A stretch of DNA of 64,000 nucleotides from Microbacterium abyssi (GCF_015277895.1 NZ_CP063815.1:2852001-2916000), one strand, 5' to 3'; positions 34,038 to 42,631 are shown, numbered from the stretch's first letter. Numbers and translations: made by a program. The notes: generated by a model from the sequence alone, not told the origin.

Positions 34038-34051
34038 ACCAAACGCTTGCT
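34038..34051. promoter_or_regulatory. KstR2-type operator upstream of binding protein 2
   Basis: ACCAAACGCTTGCT is identical to the site before binding protein 1, including flanks. Confidence 0.72.
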
Positions 34052-34100
34052 CAGTAAAGCACAACACCAAACAGCGGGCAATCGTCTCCGGAACCGTGAC

Positions 34101-34667
34101 TCAGCGCTCGCTGCGCAGCCGGTCGACGAGCCAATCGATCCGCGTTGCCTCGTCACGATAGAACCGCTCGGACCATTCCAGAGCGATGCCCGAGAAGCGC
34201 CACGCAGAATCACGGCCGGCCCCTCGTGCGTGAGCGGATGCAGCGGCCGCCTTCTCGATCGCAGCATCGCGGTATGCCCGCAACTCGTCACAGAGCCGCC
34301 CCATGTCACCGTTGTGCGCGGCCCACACGCGCAGGATGTGTGAGTTCTTGAGGACCATCGGATCCGGCTCGAGCTCATCGGCCCATGCGCGAATGGCCGC
34401 CTGCCCCTGGGCAGTGATTCGGTAGACCCGACGCGACTTCGCGACGTGGGTCTGCTCGACGCGGGATGTCGCGAGCTCCAGACGCTCCAGCCGGCGCAGC
34501 TCGGTGTAGATCTGGCTCTGCGAGGGCGCCCAGTAGAAGAATGCCAGGCTCTGATCCGCCCAGCGCTTGACGTCATAGCCGGACAGGTCGCTTTCGAAGG
34601 ACAGAATCCCCAGTACCGCCCAGCTGGTGGACGGCAGATCCGGCATGTTCATGGCGCCCTCGCTCAC
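34101..34667 (-). CDS. PadR-family transcriptional regulator
   Basis: This 188-residue protein has an N-terminal winged helix (STSWAVLGILSFESDLSGYDVKRW ... SQSQIYTELRRLERLELATSR) and a C-terminal PadR (VirR-like) coiled region with RVWAAHNGDMGRL. GTG 34667 has GGGAGG four bases upstream; ATG 34652 or 34646 are alternatives. It is divergent from the esterase/Baeyer-Villiger operon. The 17-base palindrome at 34708-34724 is its likely operator. It probably derepresses that operon when a ketone substrate is present, independently of KstR2. Confidence 0.85.
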   Translation of the reverse strand: MSEGAMNMPDLPSTSWAVLGILSFESDLSGYDVKRWADQSLAFFYWAPSQSQIYTELRRLERLELATSRVEQTHVAKSRRVYRITAQGQAAIRAWADELEPDPMVLKNSHILRVWAAHNGDMGRLCDELRAYRDAAIEKAAAASAHARGAGRDSAWRFSGIALEWSERFYRDEATRIDWLVDRLRSER

Positions 34668-34707
34668 TTGACCTCCCTCGAATTGCGTGCAATATTCCTA
34701 ATCGTAC

Positions 34708-34724
34708 TATGACTGTTAGTCATA
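34708..34724. promoter_or_regulatory. Candidate PadR operator
   Basis: TATGACTGTTAGTCATA is a perfect inverted repeat with 7-bp arms and a 3-base spacer. It lies in the 78-bp region between divergent padR-type (34667) and esterase (34746) genes. Confidence 0.7.
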
Positions 34725-34745
34725 TCCGGGATCGAGGGAGATCAC

Positions 34746-35678
34746 GTGAACGAGACACAGCAGATGCTCGATCTGCTCACTGCGAGCTTCCCTGACATCA
34801 CGAGCCTGCCACCTTCTGAGGGACGGCGCCTCGTGGATGCCAGGGTGCGCGCGCCCGCGAACATCGATGACGTCGCGTCCACCGACGACGTCTTGATCGA
34901 AGCCGACGACCGCAGCATCGCAGTGCGCATCTATCGCCCCCACGAGCACGACGTGGATGCCGCTGTCACCGTCTTCGCCCACGGCGGAGGATTCCTGCAC
35001 GGATCCATCGCCAGCCACGACGGATTCTGCCGCCTGTGGGCGAAGCAGACTCGTTCGCCCGTCATCTCGGTCGACTACCGACTCTCCCCCGAGAACGGCC
35101 CGCTGGCCGGGCGCGACGACATGGTGGCCGTGGTCGACTGGGCGCACAGCACCGGACTGACTGCACACGGCATCGTGCTCGCCGGCGACAGCTCAGGGGG
35201 CAACGTCGCCGCATCCGCCGGGGTCGTGCTGCGCGACCGCGGCGCGAGCCCGGTGACCGGTCAGGTGCTGATCTACCCGTTCCTCGATCCGAGCATGAGC
35301 TCCCAGAGCCACCACACCCGGGCCGACGGCTATTTCGTGACGCGGGCCCTGCTTGCCCACTACTGGCGCACCCACCTCGGTGAGCGCTTCGGCGAGCGCG
35401 CCGATGACCCGACCGTGGCGCCACTCGCCGTTGCAGATCTCACCGGCCTTCCGCCCACCATCGTGGTCACCGCGGGCCTCGACCCACTCAATGACGAAGG
35501 CTGCGAGTACGCTCGCCGGCTGCGCGTCGCCGGCACGACCGTGCTGCACCGACACTTCCCCGACCAGTTCCACGGCTTTCTCACCATCGCGGGGTACGGA
35601 CCTGCTCGAAGCGCCACCGACATCCTCTGGAACGACATCCGCGCGCTCCGCCGCATCGACAGCAAGGACTGCAAATGA
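34746..35678 (+). CDS. Alpha/beta hydrolase, hormone-sensitive-lipase family esterase
   Basis: This 310-residue protein has the HSL-family oxyanion motif HGGG (79-82), nucleophile elbow GDSSG (Ser150), an acid in TAGLDPLNDEG and the catalytic His in PDQFHGF. The GTG start has GGGAG upstream and lies near the PadR palindrome. It overlaps the monooxygenase gene by four bases. The pair makes biochemical sense: the monooxygenase turns a ketone into an ester or lactone and this enzyme hydrolyses it. Candidate substrates are side-chain methyl ketones (progesterone-like) or ring ketones. Confidence 0.85.
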   Translation: MNETQQMLDLLTASFPDITSLPPSEGRRLVDARVRAPANIDDVASTDDVLIEADDRSIAVRIYRPHEHDVDAAVTVFAHGGGFLHGSIASHDGFCRLWAKQTRSPVISVDYRLSPENGPLAGRDDMVAVVDWAHSTGLTAHGIVLAGDSSGGNVAASAGVVLRDRGASPVTGQVLIYPFLDPSMSSQSHHTRADGYFVTRALLAHYWRTHLGERFGERADDPTVAPLAVADLTGLPPTIVVTAGLDPLNDEGCEYARRLRVAGTTVLHRHFPDQFHGFLTIAGYGPARSATDILWNDIRALRRIDSKDCK

Positions 35679-37273
35679 CCACAGAACATGACCTCATCAT
35701 CGTCGGCGCCGGCCTCGCCGGTATCTACACCACCATCCACGCGGTCGAGCGCGGACTGGACGTGCTCGGCATCGAGGCAGGCTCCGACGTCGGCGGAACC
35801 TGGTACTGGAATCGCTACCCCGGAGCACGATGCGATGTGGAAAGCATCGACTACTCGTTCTCGTTCGATGACGAACTGCAGTCGGAATGGCGCTGGAGCG
35901 AGCGCTATGCCACCCAACCCGAGATCCTCCGCTACCTGAATCACGTCGCCGACCGCTACGACGTGCGCCGCCACTACCGGTTCGACCAACGGCTCGACTC
36001 CGCCACCTGGGATGAAGAGGAGCATCGCTGGACGGTGCGCACGGAGGACGGCCTCGTGGCGACCGCGCGATGGCTCATCATGGCCACCGGGAGCCTCTCT
36101 CGTCCGCAACTGCCCACGATCCCCGGCCGCGACGCCTTCACTGGGGAGGTGCTGCAAACCTCTGCGTGGCCGGACGAACCGGTCGACTTCACCGGAAAGC
36201 GCGTCGCTGTCATCGGAACCGGCTCGTCGGGCGTTCAAGCGATCCCGCACATTGCAGAGCAGGCCGACGAGCTGGTCGTCTACCAGCGGAGTGCGAACTA
36301 CAGCATCCCGGCCCTCAACAGACCTATCGATGACGAGGAATGGGATCGTCAGCAGGCGGGTCTTGCCGAACGAAGGGAATTGTCTTGGAACGGCGCGGCA
36401 GGCTCCCCCTGGACCAGCCACCCGGTGCCGTTCTCCGAGGTGCCCGAGGATGAGCGCGAGGCGATCTTCGAAGAGAGCTGGAAGCGCGGCGGGGTGCTCT
36501 TCGCCAAGGCTTTCCAAGGACTCACGGTCGACCGCGAGATCAATGACGCCGCGCGAGTGTTCTTCGAGCGCAAGCTCGCCGAGCGGGTCGAGGATCCACA
36601 GGTCCTCGCAGATCTCACGCCCGACGACCACCCGCTGGGCACCAAGCGGATCTGCACCGACACGAACTATTACGAGACATACAACCTGCCGCACGTGACG
36701 CTTGTGAATCTGCGGCGCGACCCGATCACCGAGGTGACGCCGAAAGGCATCAAGGCGGGCGACCAGTTACGCGAGCATGACGTCATCGTGTACGCCACAG
36801 GCTTCGACGCGATGACCGGGGCGCTCACTTCCGTCGATATCCGCGGACGCGAGAACCGCTCTCTGAAAGAGGAGTGGCGGGGCTTTCCCTCTACGTACCT
36901 CGGCGTTGCACTTCCCGGGTTCCCCAATCTACTGGTGCTGAACGGCCCCGGCACTCCGAGCGTGCTGTCCAATATGGCGCTCGGCGCCGAGCAACAGGGC
37001 GATTATGCGCTGCGCATCGTCGACCATTGCGGTGCGCACGGCATCACTTCGATCGAGGCACGAGAAGATGCGGCGGCGGAGTGGACTCAGCACTCGCTCG
37101 ACCTCGCGAACGCCACGCTTTTCGGTTCGGCGCCGTCCTGGTACACCGGCTCCAACATCAAGGGCAAGGCGCGTGGTTTCCTGCCCTACATCGGCGGCTT
37201 CCGCAACTACATCGAGCGCGTCGACAAGGTCGCCGCGGACGGATACTCCGGGTTCGTCCTGAGCAGCCGCTGA
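35675..37273 (+). CDS. Type I Baeyer-Villiger monooxygenase with variant fingerprint
   Basis: This 532-residue flavoprotein has an N-terminal FAD site GAGLAG (11-16), the Baeyer-Villiger block GGTWYWNRYPGARCD (40-54), and a second NADPH Rossmann motif IGTGSSGVQ. The family fingerprint FxGxxxHxxxWP reads FTGEVLQTSAWP (155-166), with Gln161 instead of His; the codon is CAA. This His is important in characterised enzymes, so activity may be altered. Coupled to the esterase by an ATGA overlap, it probably oxygenates a steroid or side-chain ketone. Confidence 0.83.
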   Translation: MTTEHDLIIVGAGLAGIYTTIHAVERGLDVLGIEAGSDVGGTWYWNRYPGARCDVESIDYSFSFDDELQSEWRWSERYATQPEILRYLNHVADRYDVRRHYRFDQRLDSATWDEEEHRWTVRTEDGLVATARWLIMATGSLSRPQLPTIPGRDAFTGEVLQTSAWPDEPVDFTGKRVAVIGTGSSGVQAIPHIAEQADELVVYQRSANYSIPALNRPIDDEEWDRQQAGLAERRELSWNGAAGSPWTSHPVPFSEVPEDEREAIFEESWKRGGVLFAKAFQGLTVDREINDAARVFFERKLAERVEDPQVLADLTPDDHPLGTKRICTDTNYYETYNLPHVTLVNLRRDPITEVTPKGIKAGDQLREHDVIVYATGFDAMTGALTSVDIRGRENRSLKEEWRGFPSTYLGVALPGFPNLLVLNGPGTPSVLSNMALGAEQQGDYALRIVDHCGAHGITSIEAREDAAAEWTQHSLDLANATLFGSAPSWYTGSNIKGKARGFLPYIGGFRNYIERVDKVAADGYSGFVLSSR

Positions 37274-37337
37274 TCCGAGCGGCACCGTCGCTCTCTCGTG
37301 GGTGGCCCTGCCTACGATGAAGCGCTATGTTGAGTAA

Positions 37338-37351
37338 CAAGCAATTGCTTG
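37338..37351. promoter_or_regulatory. KstR2-type operator, perfect palindrome
   Basis: CAAGCAATTGCTTG is the most symmetrical copy in the window. It lies 15 bases before the ATG of the SDR operon and four bases before its ribosome-binding site, so it overlaps the transcription start region. Confidence 0.78.
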
Positions 37352-37366
37352 GTCAGGGAGGACGGC

Positions 37367-38113
37367 ATGGCGTCAATCAATCTGGGCTTCTCATCCGACG
37401 ATGCGGTACTGATAACGGGGGCCGGTAGCGGGATCGGGCGGGCCGTGGCACTTCGCGCGGCCGAGTGCGGCCTCGCGGTCAGCCTCTGGGACCTCAACCC
37501 TGATGGGCTGGCAGAGACGGCCGACCTCGTGCGCGCGGCCGCGGACGTGCGCACTCACACCTGGGTTGCTGACGTCTCGGACAACGATGCCGTGACATCC
37601 GGTCTCACTGATGCGCGCAGCGCGATCGGCCGCATCCGCTTCCTGCACAACAACGCGGGCCCCGCGTCCAGCTCCGACATCCCCTTCGACCGCGCCGTCG
37701 AGATCAGCGTGGGCAGCGTGCGTCGGATGACCGACGCCTGGGCCGCGCTCGACCCCGGCACGGGTGCCGCCATGGTCGCGACGACATCGGTCGCCGGCAA
37801 CCTCGTCGGCACGGACAACGCATGGTATTCCGCGTCGAAGGCGGCGATCATGGGGTACGTCCGCCATCTCGCCGCGCACCGCGCCCACGAGTTCCGCTCC
37901 AACGGCGTGGCACCCGGCATGACCGACACTCCGCGCCTCGCCGGATTCGCCGCGAGCGACCTGGGGCAGCACGTGCTCAGTCGCATCCCACTGAAGCGGA
38001 TGGCCGCCCCGGACGACATCGCCTGGGCGACGTTGTTCCTGTTCTCCCCGCTCGCGGCATACATGAACGGCGTCTTCCTCCCCGTCGACGGCGGATGGAC
38101 GGTGACGCAGTGA
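37367..38113 (+). CDS. Short-chain dehydrogenase/reductase
   Basis: This 248-residue SDR starts at ATG 37367 after GGGAGGA; a TTG at 37349 would overlap the operator and is rejected. It has TGAGSGIG (17-24), NNAG, and YSASK near residue 152, all intact, and ends GVFLPVDGGWTVTQ. It is first in a three-gene operon with a hotdog thioesterase and a SnoaL-like protein. Oxidation of an alcohol followed by CoA release by the thioesterase is a possible combined role. Confidence 0.82.
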   Translation: MASINLGFSSDDAVLITGAGSGIGRAVALRAAECGLAVSLWDLNPDGLAETADLVRAAADVRTHTWVADVSDNDAVTSGLTDARSAIGRIRFLHNNAGPASSSDIPFDRAVEISVGSVRRMTDAWAALDPGTGAAMVATTSVAGNLVGTDNAWYSASKAAIMGYVRHLAAHRAHEFRSNGVAPGMTDTPRLAGFAASDLGQHVLSRIPLKRMAAPDDIAWATLFLFSPLAAYMNGVFLPVDGGWTVTQ

Positions 38114-38547
38114 CCGAGCCAGACGAACGGCCCATCCTGCACACGCACACTCTCCGCCTCAGTTACGCCGACACCGACCCGGCCGGCATCCTGTACTACG
38201 CCGCCTGGTTCCCGAAGATGGAGTCCCTGCAGTCCGAGTTCTTCTTCCTCCAGGGCCTTCGCCAGGACACCCTCGTCGAGCGTTTCGGATGGTGGACGGT
38301 GTCGCGCGCCACGCACTGCGACTACCTCGCGGCCGCGAAGCTGTTCGACGAGATCCGCGTCGAACTGCGCATGGCGCACATCGGCAATTCCTCGTTCCGC
38401 TTCGCGTTCCGCATGGTCCGCCTCTCGGACGACGTCGTCGTCGCCAGAGCCGAGAACACGGTCGTCACAGTGTCGCCGGAGCAGACCCCGGTGCCGATTC
38501 CGGAAGGGCTGCGCACGCATCTGCTGGCCTGGGCAGGAACGGCCTGA
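38110..38547 (+). CDS. Hotdog-fold acyl-CoA thioesterase (4HBT/YbgC-like)
   Basis: This 145-residue single-hotdog protein starts with GTG overlapping the SDR stop. It carries the 4-hydroxybenzoyl-CoA-thioesterase motif YADTDPAGILYYAAWF (about 19-34), in which the Asp is the usual catalytic residue. It probably hydrolyses a steroid-derived acyl-CoA, either to recycle CoA from dead-end intermediates or to release an acid. The KstR2-type site upstream of the operon supports a catabolic role. Confidence 0.82.
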   Translation: MTEPDERPILHTHTLRLSYADTDPAGILYYAAWFPKMESLQSEFFFLQGLRQDTLVERFGWWTVSRATHCDYLAAAKLFDEIRVELRMAHIGNSSFRFAFRMVRLSDDVVVARAENTVVTVSPEQTPVPIPEGLRTHLLAWAGTA

Positions 38548-38548
38548 G

Positions 38549-38980
38549 ATGCCGGATCTGCACAGCATCGCCGACCGCCTCGAGCTCATCGATCTGATCG
38601 GTCGGATCGCTCAGCTCGCCGATTCGGGAACGCCCGAGGACTACCTCGACTGTTTCACCGAGGACGCCGTCTGGGACCTCACGAACGCAGCCGGTCTCCC
38701 CATGGACGTGCAGACGATCCGCGGCCGCGCCGCGCTCCTCGCCGGCGTGCACGAGCGACGGGACGCCGGCGTCCAGGGTCCTGGCACGCATACGCGGCAC
38801 GACGTCTCCAGCATCGTCATCGAGGTCGATGGCGACCGCGCGCGGGCGCGCTCCTACTTCCGGTACTACCGCAAGACGGATGCCGTGCCGGAGCTGGTCG
38901 CGATGGGCGCCTACGTCGACGCATTCACGCTCACACCCGAGGGCTGGCGGTTGCAGCGTCGGATCATCAGCCGCGACTGA
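38549..38980 (+). CDS. SnoaL/NTF2-like protein
   Basis: This 143-residue NTF2-like protein begins ADRLELIDLIGRIAQLADSGTPEDYLDCFTEDAVWDL, a typical SnoaL_4 helix. Its HTRHDVSSIVIEVDGDRARARSYFRYY strands are complete. It starts one base after the thioesterase stop. Its 3' end overlaps the convergent metallo-beta-lactamase-fold gene by 14 bases. The function is not assignable. Confidence 0.75.
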   Translation: MPDLHSIADRLELIDLIGRIAQLADSGTPEDYLDCFTEDAVWDLTNAAGLPMDVQTIRGRAALLAGVHERRDAGVQGPGTHTRHDVSSIVIEVDGDRARARSYFRYYRKTDAVPELVAMGAYVDAFTLTPEGWRLQRRIISRD

Positions 38981-39995
38981 GCCACTTCTCAGCGCGACCG
39001 CTGCGCACCAGGTCTCGATGCATCTCGGTCTGGCGCAGCGCAGAGTGCAACCGGAAGCCGCGAAGGTTCGCCCAGCCTGCTGTCCATGGCAGGTGCTTGC
39101 TCCACTCCCACACCGACGCATCACCGAGCTCATTCGAGAGACTCGCCACGACGCGGGTGCGACGGAGATGATGCGCTGCGATCTGCGCTCGGCGCTGACC
39201 GAGTCCGGTGAAGCGGAATTCGTGACCGGGGAGCACCTGACAGTCGTCGAACTCGGCCAACCGTTCCAGAGACGCCAGGAGATCTCCGAGCGGATCGTCG
39301 CCGACCAGGATTCCGAGCCCCGCACCGGAATGGATCCTGGGGAGCACGTGATCGCCGGTGAAGATCATCCGGCGCTCCCGATCAGCCAGACAGATATGCC
39401 CCGAGGTGTGCCCAGGCGTTGCGATCACGGTCAGCCTGCGGCCGCCGAGGACGAGGACGTCGCCGTCGGCGACTTCAGCATCCGGCATGACGTACTCGAT
39501 CAACGACGGAGCAGTGAAGGCGGCGATCAGCTCCGCCTGTCGATCGACCGGAACCTCCCATCGGTCCAGCACGTCACGATAGGAGACATCATCCCTGGCA
39601 CCCACCGAGACGGCCGCGTCGATTACGCGACGTTCCACTGCGGAGAGGATGACGTGCGCTCCCGAGGCGGAACGGAGCCGCTCGGCGAGGCCGAGATGAT
39701 CCGGATGATGGTGAGTGACGACGACCGTCGAGACCTCATCCACTGCCCGTCCGAGACCGGTGAGGAGGTCGACGATCCGCCCCATATTCGCATCGGAGTT
39801 CCAGCCGGGATCGATGATGTGGACACCATCGGCACCGTCGATGACGTAGGCGTAGCTTCCGGGCATCCGGTCGCCCGGCAATTCGAGCGGAACGCTCCAC
39901 AGCCCGTCGCCGAGATTCTCCGGATCAGCCACCCGACCGGCATCCCACGCCTCGCGATGTGCGGGGTTGAGCGTCGTGATCGATTCGGCAATCAT
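38967..39995 (-). CDS. Metallo-beta-lactamase-fold hydrolase
   Basis: This 342-residue protein has the binuclear metal motif THHHPDH (94-100), a later His in TPGHTSGH, an Asp in FTGDHVLPR and a further His in LPGHEFRF. It resembles glyoxalase-II-like hydrolases with an extra C-terminal helical region. It could hydrolyse a thioester or a lactone, e.g. a Baeyer-Villiger product. No ribosome-binding site is evident: a TAGGGT box lies exactly six bases before the ATG, implying a leaderless transcript. The operator at 40007-40020 abuts that box. Confidence 0.82.
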   Translation of the reverse strand: MIAESITTLNPAHREAWDAGRVADPENLGDGLWSVPLELPGDRMPGSYAYVIDGADGVHIIDPGWNSDANMGRIVDLLTGLGRAVDEVSTVVVTHHHPDHLGLAERLRSASGAHVILSAVERRVIDAAVSVGARDDVSYRDVLDRWEVPVDRQAELIAAFTAPSLIEYVMPDAEVADGDVLVLGGRRLTVIATPGHTSGHICLADRERRMIFTGDHVLPRIHSGAGLGILVGDDPLGDLLASLERLAEFDDCQVLPGHEFRFTGLGQRRAQIAAHHLRRTRVVASLSNELGDASVWEWSKHLPWTAGWANLRGFRLHSALRQTEMHRDLVRSGRAEKWLSRG

Positions 39996-40001
39996 TCCCT
40001 T

Positions 40002-40020
40002 ACCCTAGCAATCGCTTGCT
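40002..40020. promoter_or_regulatory. KstR2-type operator and leaderless -10 box
   Basis: AGCAATCGCTTGCT (40007-40020) matches with one change. On the minus strand TAGGGT (40007 down to 40002) is six bases from ATG 39995. The site also faces the rightward transporter gene at 40068. Confidence 0.66.
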
Positions 40021-40067
40021 TGTGACGATAGGGTGGTTCCGGCCAGGACTTCCTGCGAGCGGATACG

Positions 40068-41471
40068 GTGACAGTGACGGCACAGCGAGCGCGCCGCGAG
40101 CGCATGGTGGTGGGATTGCTCGCCGCGAGCGGAATGCTGACCTCGCTGCAGTTCACCTCGATGGTTCCCGTCCTACCCCTCATTCCTGAGATTCTCGACA
40201 CGAATGCGGCCGACGCGTCGTGGCTCATCACTGTCACCCTCCTCGTCGGCGTCGTCGGCACCCCGGTCATGACGAGACTCGCAGACATGCACGGTCGTCG
40301 CAGGATGCTTCTCGCGTCGATGGCGCTCCTGGCGGCCGGCTCCATCATCGCGGCGGCGATCCCCTCGTTCACCGCCGTGCTCCTCGGCCGCGCCCTGCAG
40401 GGATTCGGCACCTCGGTCGTGCCGATCGGCATCGCCCTGCTCACCACTCTCGTCTCCCGCCAGCGCGCAATCATGGGCATCGCGTTGATGAGCGGAACTC
40501 TCGGCATCGGTTCCGCATTGGGGCTCACCTTGAGCGGCCCGCTCGCCGAGTGGGGCGGTCTCCCCGCGATCTTCTGGACCACCGCACTCGTCAGCGTCGC
40601 GTTCTGCCTGCTCATCCGCCTCTGGGTCGATGAGGTGCCGTTGCGCACGCCCGGACGTTTCGACTACGTCGGCTCCGCGCTTCTTGCGATCGCACTCACC
40701 GCACTGCTGCTCTGCATCTCGCGCGGACAGATCTGGGGCTGGACGAGCCCGGTCTCCTTCGCTCTCATCGCCACGGTGATCGTGTCCTCCATCGTGTGGG
40801 GAGCGTGGGAACTTCGGCATCCGAATCCGGTCATAGATGTGCGCACGGCGGTTCGCGCCCCGATCGCGCCGATCAACATCGCGAGCTTCTTCGCCACCTT
40901 CGGCATGTACGCCAACCACCTGCTCACCACGCAGGAAGCCCTGGCACCCGCGTCGACCGCGTTCGGGCTTGCCGCACCGGTGGCTGCGGCCGGGTTGTTC
41001 GTCTTGCCGTCCGCGCTCACGATGATCCTCCTCGCTCCCGTCGCCGCTCGGGCGATCAGCCGCCTCGGTGCCCGCTTCGCGCTGATGTTCGGCGCCGGGA
41101 TCATGACGCTCGCGTTCCTCTTCAGGATGGTGGTGCACTCCGAGCCCTGGAGCGTTGCGACTGGCTCCGCACTGGTCGGGTGCGGCGTCGCTTTCGCGTT
41201 CGCTGCCATGCCGTCGCTCATCACCGCGTCCGTTCCGCGCGATCAGGTCGCGGCGGCGAACGGTGTGAACTCGGTGGTCCGCTCGCTTTCCGGCGCCGTC
41301 GCCGCAGCACTGTTCGCGTTCGTCATCGCCACTCTTCCTTCCATGACGGATGCGGCGTTCCTCTCGCACACCGCTCTGACGATCTCGTTCGGATTCTCCG
41401 CACTCTGCGGCATGATCACGGTGATTCTCGCCCTCGCCCTCCGCGTCCCTGATCGAAAGGATCCACAGTGA
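40068..41471 (+). CDS. MFS transporter, DHA2-like
   Basis: This 467-residue protein has about fourteen hydrophobic segments, motif A-like LADMHGRRRMLL (around 70-81) and motif C-like GTLGIGSALGLTLSGPLAEWGG, as in drug:H+ antiporters of the DHA2 group. The GTG at 40068 is the first start; no strong ribosome-binding site is seen. It shares the operator at 40007-40020 and overlaps the next gene by four bases. It may export a toxic acidic intermediate or import a steroid. Confidence 0.8.
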   Translation: MTVTAQRARRERMVVGLLAASGMLTSLQFTSMVPVLPLIPEILDTNAADASWLITVTLLVGVVGTPVMTRLADMHGRRRMLLASMALLAAGSIIAAAIPSFTAVLLGRALQGFGTSVVPIGIALLTTLVSRQRAIMGIALMSGTLGIGSALGLTLSGPLAEWGGLPAIFWTTALVSVAFCLLIRLWVDEVPLRTPGRFDYVGSALLAIALTALLLCISRGQIWGWTSPVSFALIATVIVSSIVWGAWELRHPNPVIDVRTAVRAPIAPINIASFFATFGMYANHLLTTQEALAPASTAFGLAAPVAAAGLFVLPSALTMILLAPVAARAISRLGARFALMFGAGIMTLAFLFRMVVHSEPWSVATGSALVGCGVAFAFAAMPSLITASVPRDQVAAANGVNSVVRSLSGAVAAALFAFVIATLPSMTDAAFLSHTALTISFGFSALCGMITVILALALRVPDRKDPQ

Positions 41472-42628
41472 ACCTGTTCTCCCCGCTTACGGTGCGAGCC
41501 GTGACGCTCCCCAACCGAGTCGGCGTCTCACCGATGTGCATGTACGCTTCCGAAGGCGGTTTCGTGACCGACTTCCACGTCGCACATCTCGCTCGATTCG
41601 CGCTGGGCGGCGCGGGACTGGTCATTGCCGAGGCCTCGGCCGTGCACCCCCGTGGCCGGATCTCACCTCGGGATGCGGGGATATGGAGCGACGAGCACAT
41701 CCCGGGCTGGAGGCGGGTCGCCGAGGCGATCGACGCGCAGGGCGCCATCGCCGGCATCCAGCTCGGTCATGCCGGACGGCGCGCGGCCGTCCGCGAACCA
41801 TGGCGGGCGGGAGCACCGCTGGATGCTGACGATGCGGCTGCAGGCCTCGGGGGGTGGCCGGTCGTCGGACCGTCGGCGCTTCCGGCTGGTCCGGGCTTCC
41901 CCGTTCCGGAAGAGCTCAGCGTTGCTGAGATCGCGCGCTCCGTGCAGGATTGGGGCGATGCCGCCCTGCGCGCGGTCGATGCCGGATTCCGATTCATAGA
42001 GCTGCACGGAGCGCACGGATACCTCCTGCACGAGTTTCTCTCGCCGGTGTCGAATCGACGCGACGACGCCTATGGCGGCGACCTGCAACGACGATTGCGC
42101 TACCCGCTCGAAGTCGTCAGCGCCGTCCGGTCGGCGATCGGCCCCGGAATCCCTCTGTCGTTCCGGATGTCCTGCGTCGACGGGGCCGAAGGCGGCAATG
42201 AACTCGACGACGTCATCGAGATCTCGCGACAACTGCTCGCCGCAGGCGTCGATGTGATCGACACATCCTCAGGCGGCATCACGACCGACCGCAGCACAGA
42301 CACGAGAGTGCGACGAGGGTTCGCATTCCACGCGGACTTCTCCCGCCGCATCCGCGACGAAGTCGATGCCGTGACCGCGACCGTCGGGTTCATCGTCGAC
42401 CCGCAGCAGGCGTCGCTGCTGATCGAGCGCGGCGATGCCGACCTCGTGCTGCTCGGGCGGGAGATGCTCGCGCACCCGAACTGGGCGCATCACGCGCGCA
42501 TTGCACTGGGCGACACGAGCCACGCTTCCTGGAATGTGCGCTTCGGCAGCGCGCTCGGGCCACGCGCACGGACTCTCGCTCGTCTCTCCGAGTCCGGGGA
42601 GACACCGCTGACGCGCTTCGAGCGATGA
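41468..42628 (+). CDS. Old-yellow-enzyme-family NADH:flavin oxidoreductase (YqjM-like)
   Basis: This 386-residue TIM-barrel flavoprotein starts with GTG inside the previous stop. Recognisable elements are LPNRVGVSPMCMYASEGG, QLGHAGRRAAV, ELHGAHGYLLHEFLSPVSNRRDDAYGG and LVLLGREMLAHPNW. The Cys near residue 24 and paired His in HGAHGYL are those of the thermophilic-like/YqjM branch. Such enzymes reduce enones or enoates, so saturation of a ring or side-chain double bond is a reasonable role, for example in handling 7-alpha-dehydroxylated bile-acid intermediates. Confidence 0.83.
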   Translation: MNLFSPLTVRAVTLPNRVGVSPMCMYASEGGFVTDFHVAHLARFALGGAGLVIAEASAVHPRGRISPRDAGIWSDEHIPGWRRVAEAIDAQGAIAGIQLGHAGRRAAVREPWRAGAPLDADDAAAGLGGWPVVGPSALPAGPGFPVPEELSVAEIARSVQDWGDAALRAVDAGFRFIELHGAHGYLLHEFLSPVSNRRDDAYGGDLQRRLRYPLEVVSAVRSAIGPGIPLSFRMSCVDGAEGGNELDDVIEISRQLLAAGVDVIDTSSGGITTDRSTDTRVRRGFAFHADFSRRIRDEVDAVTATVGFIVDPQQASLLIERGDADLVLLGREMLAHPNWAHHARIALGDTSHASWNVRFGSALGPRARTLARLSESGETPLTRFER

Positions 42629-42631
42629 ACC

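Noticed and set aside
37349-37366. TTG start for the SDR at 37367
   Set aside because: It would begin inside the perfect operator palindrome and lacks a ribosome-binding site; ATG 37367 has GGGAGGA.
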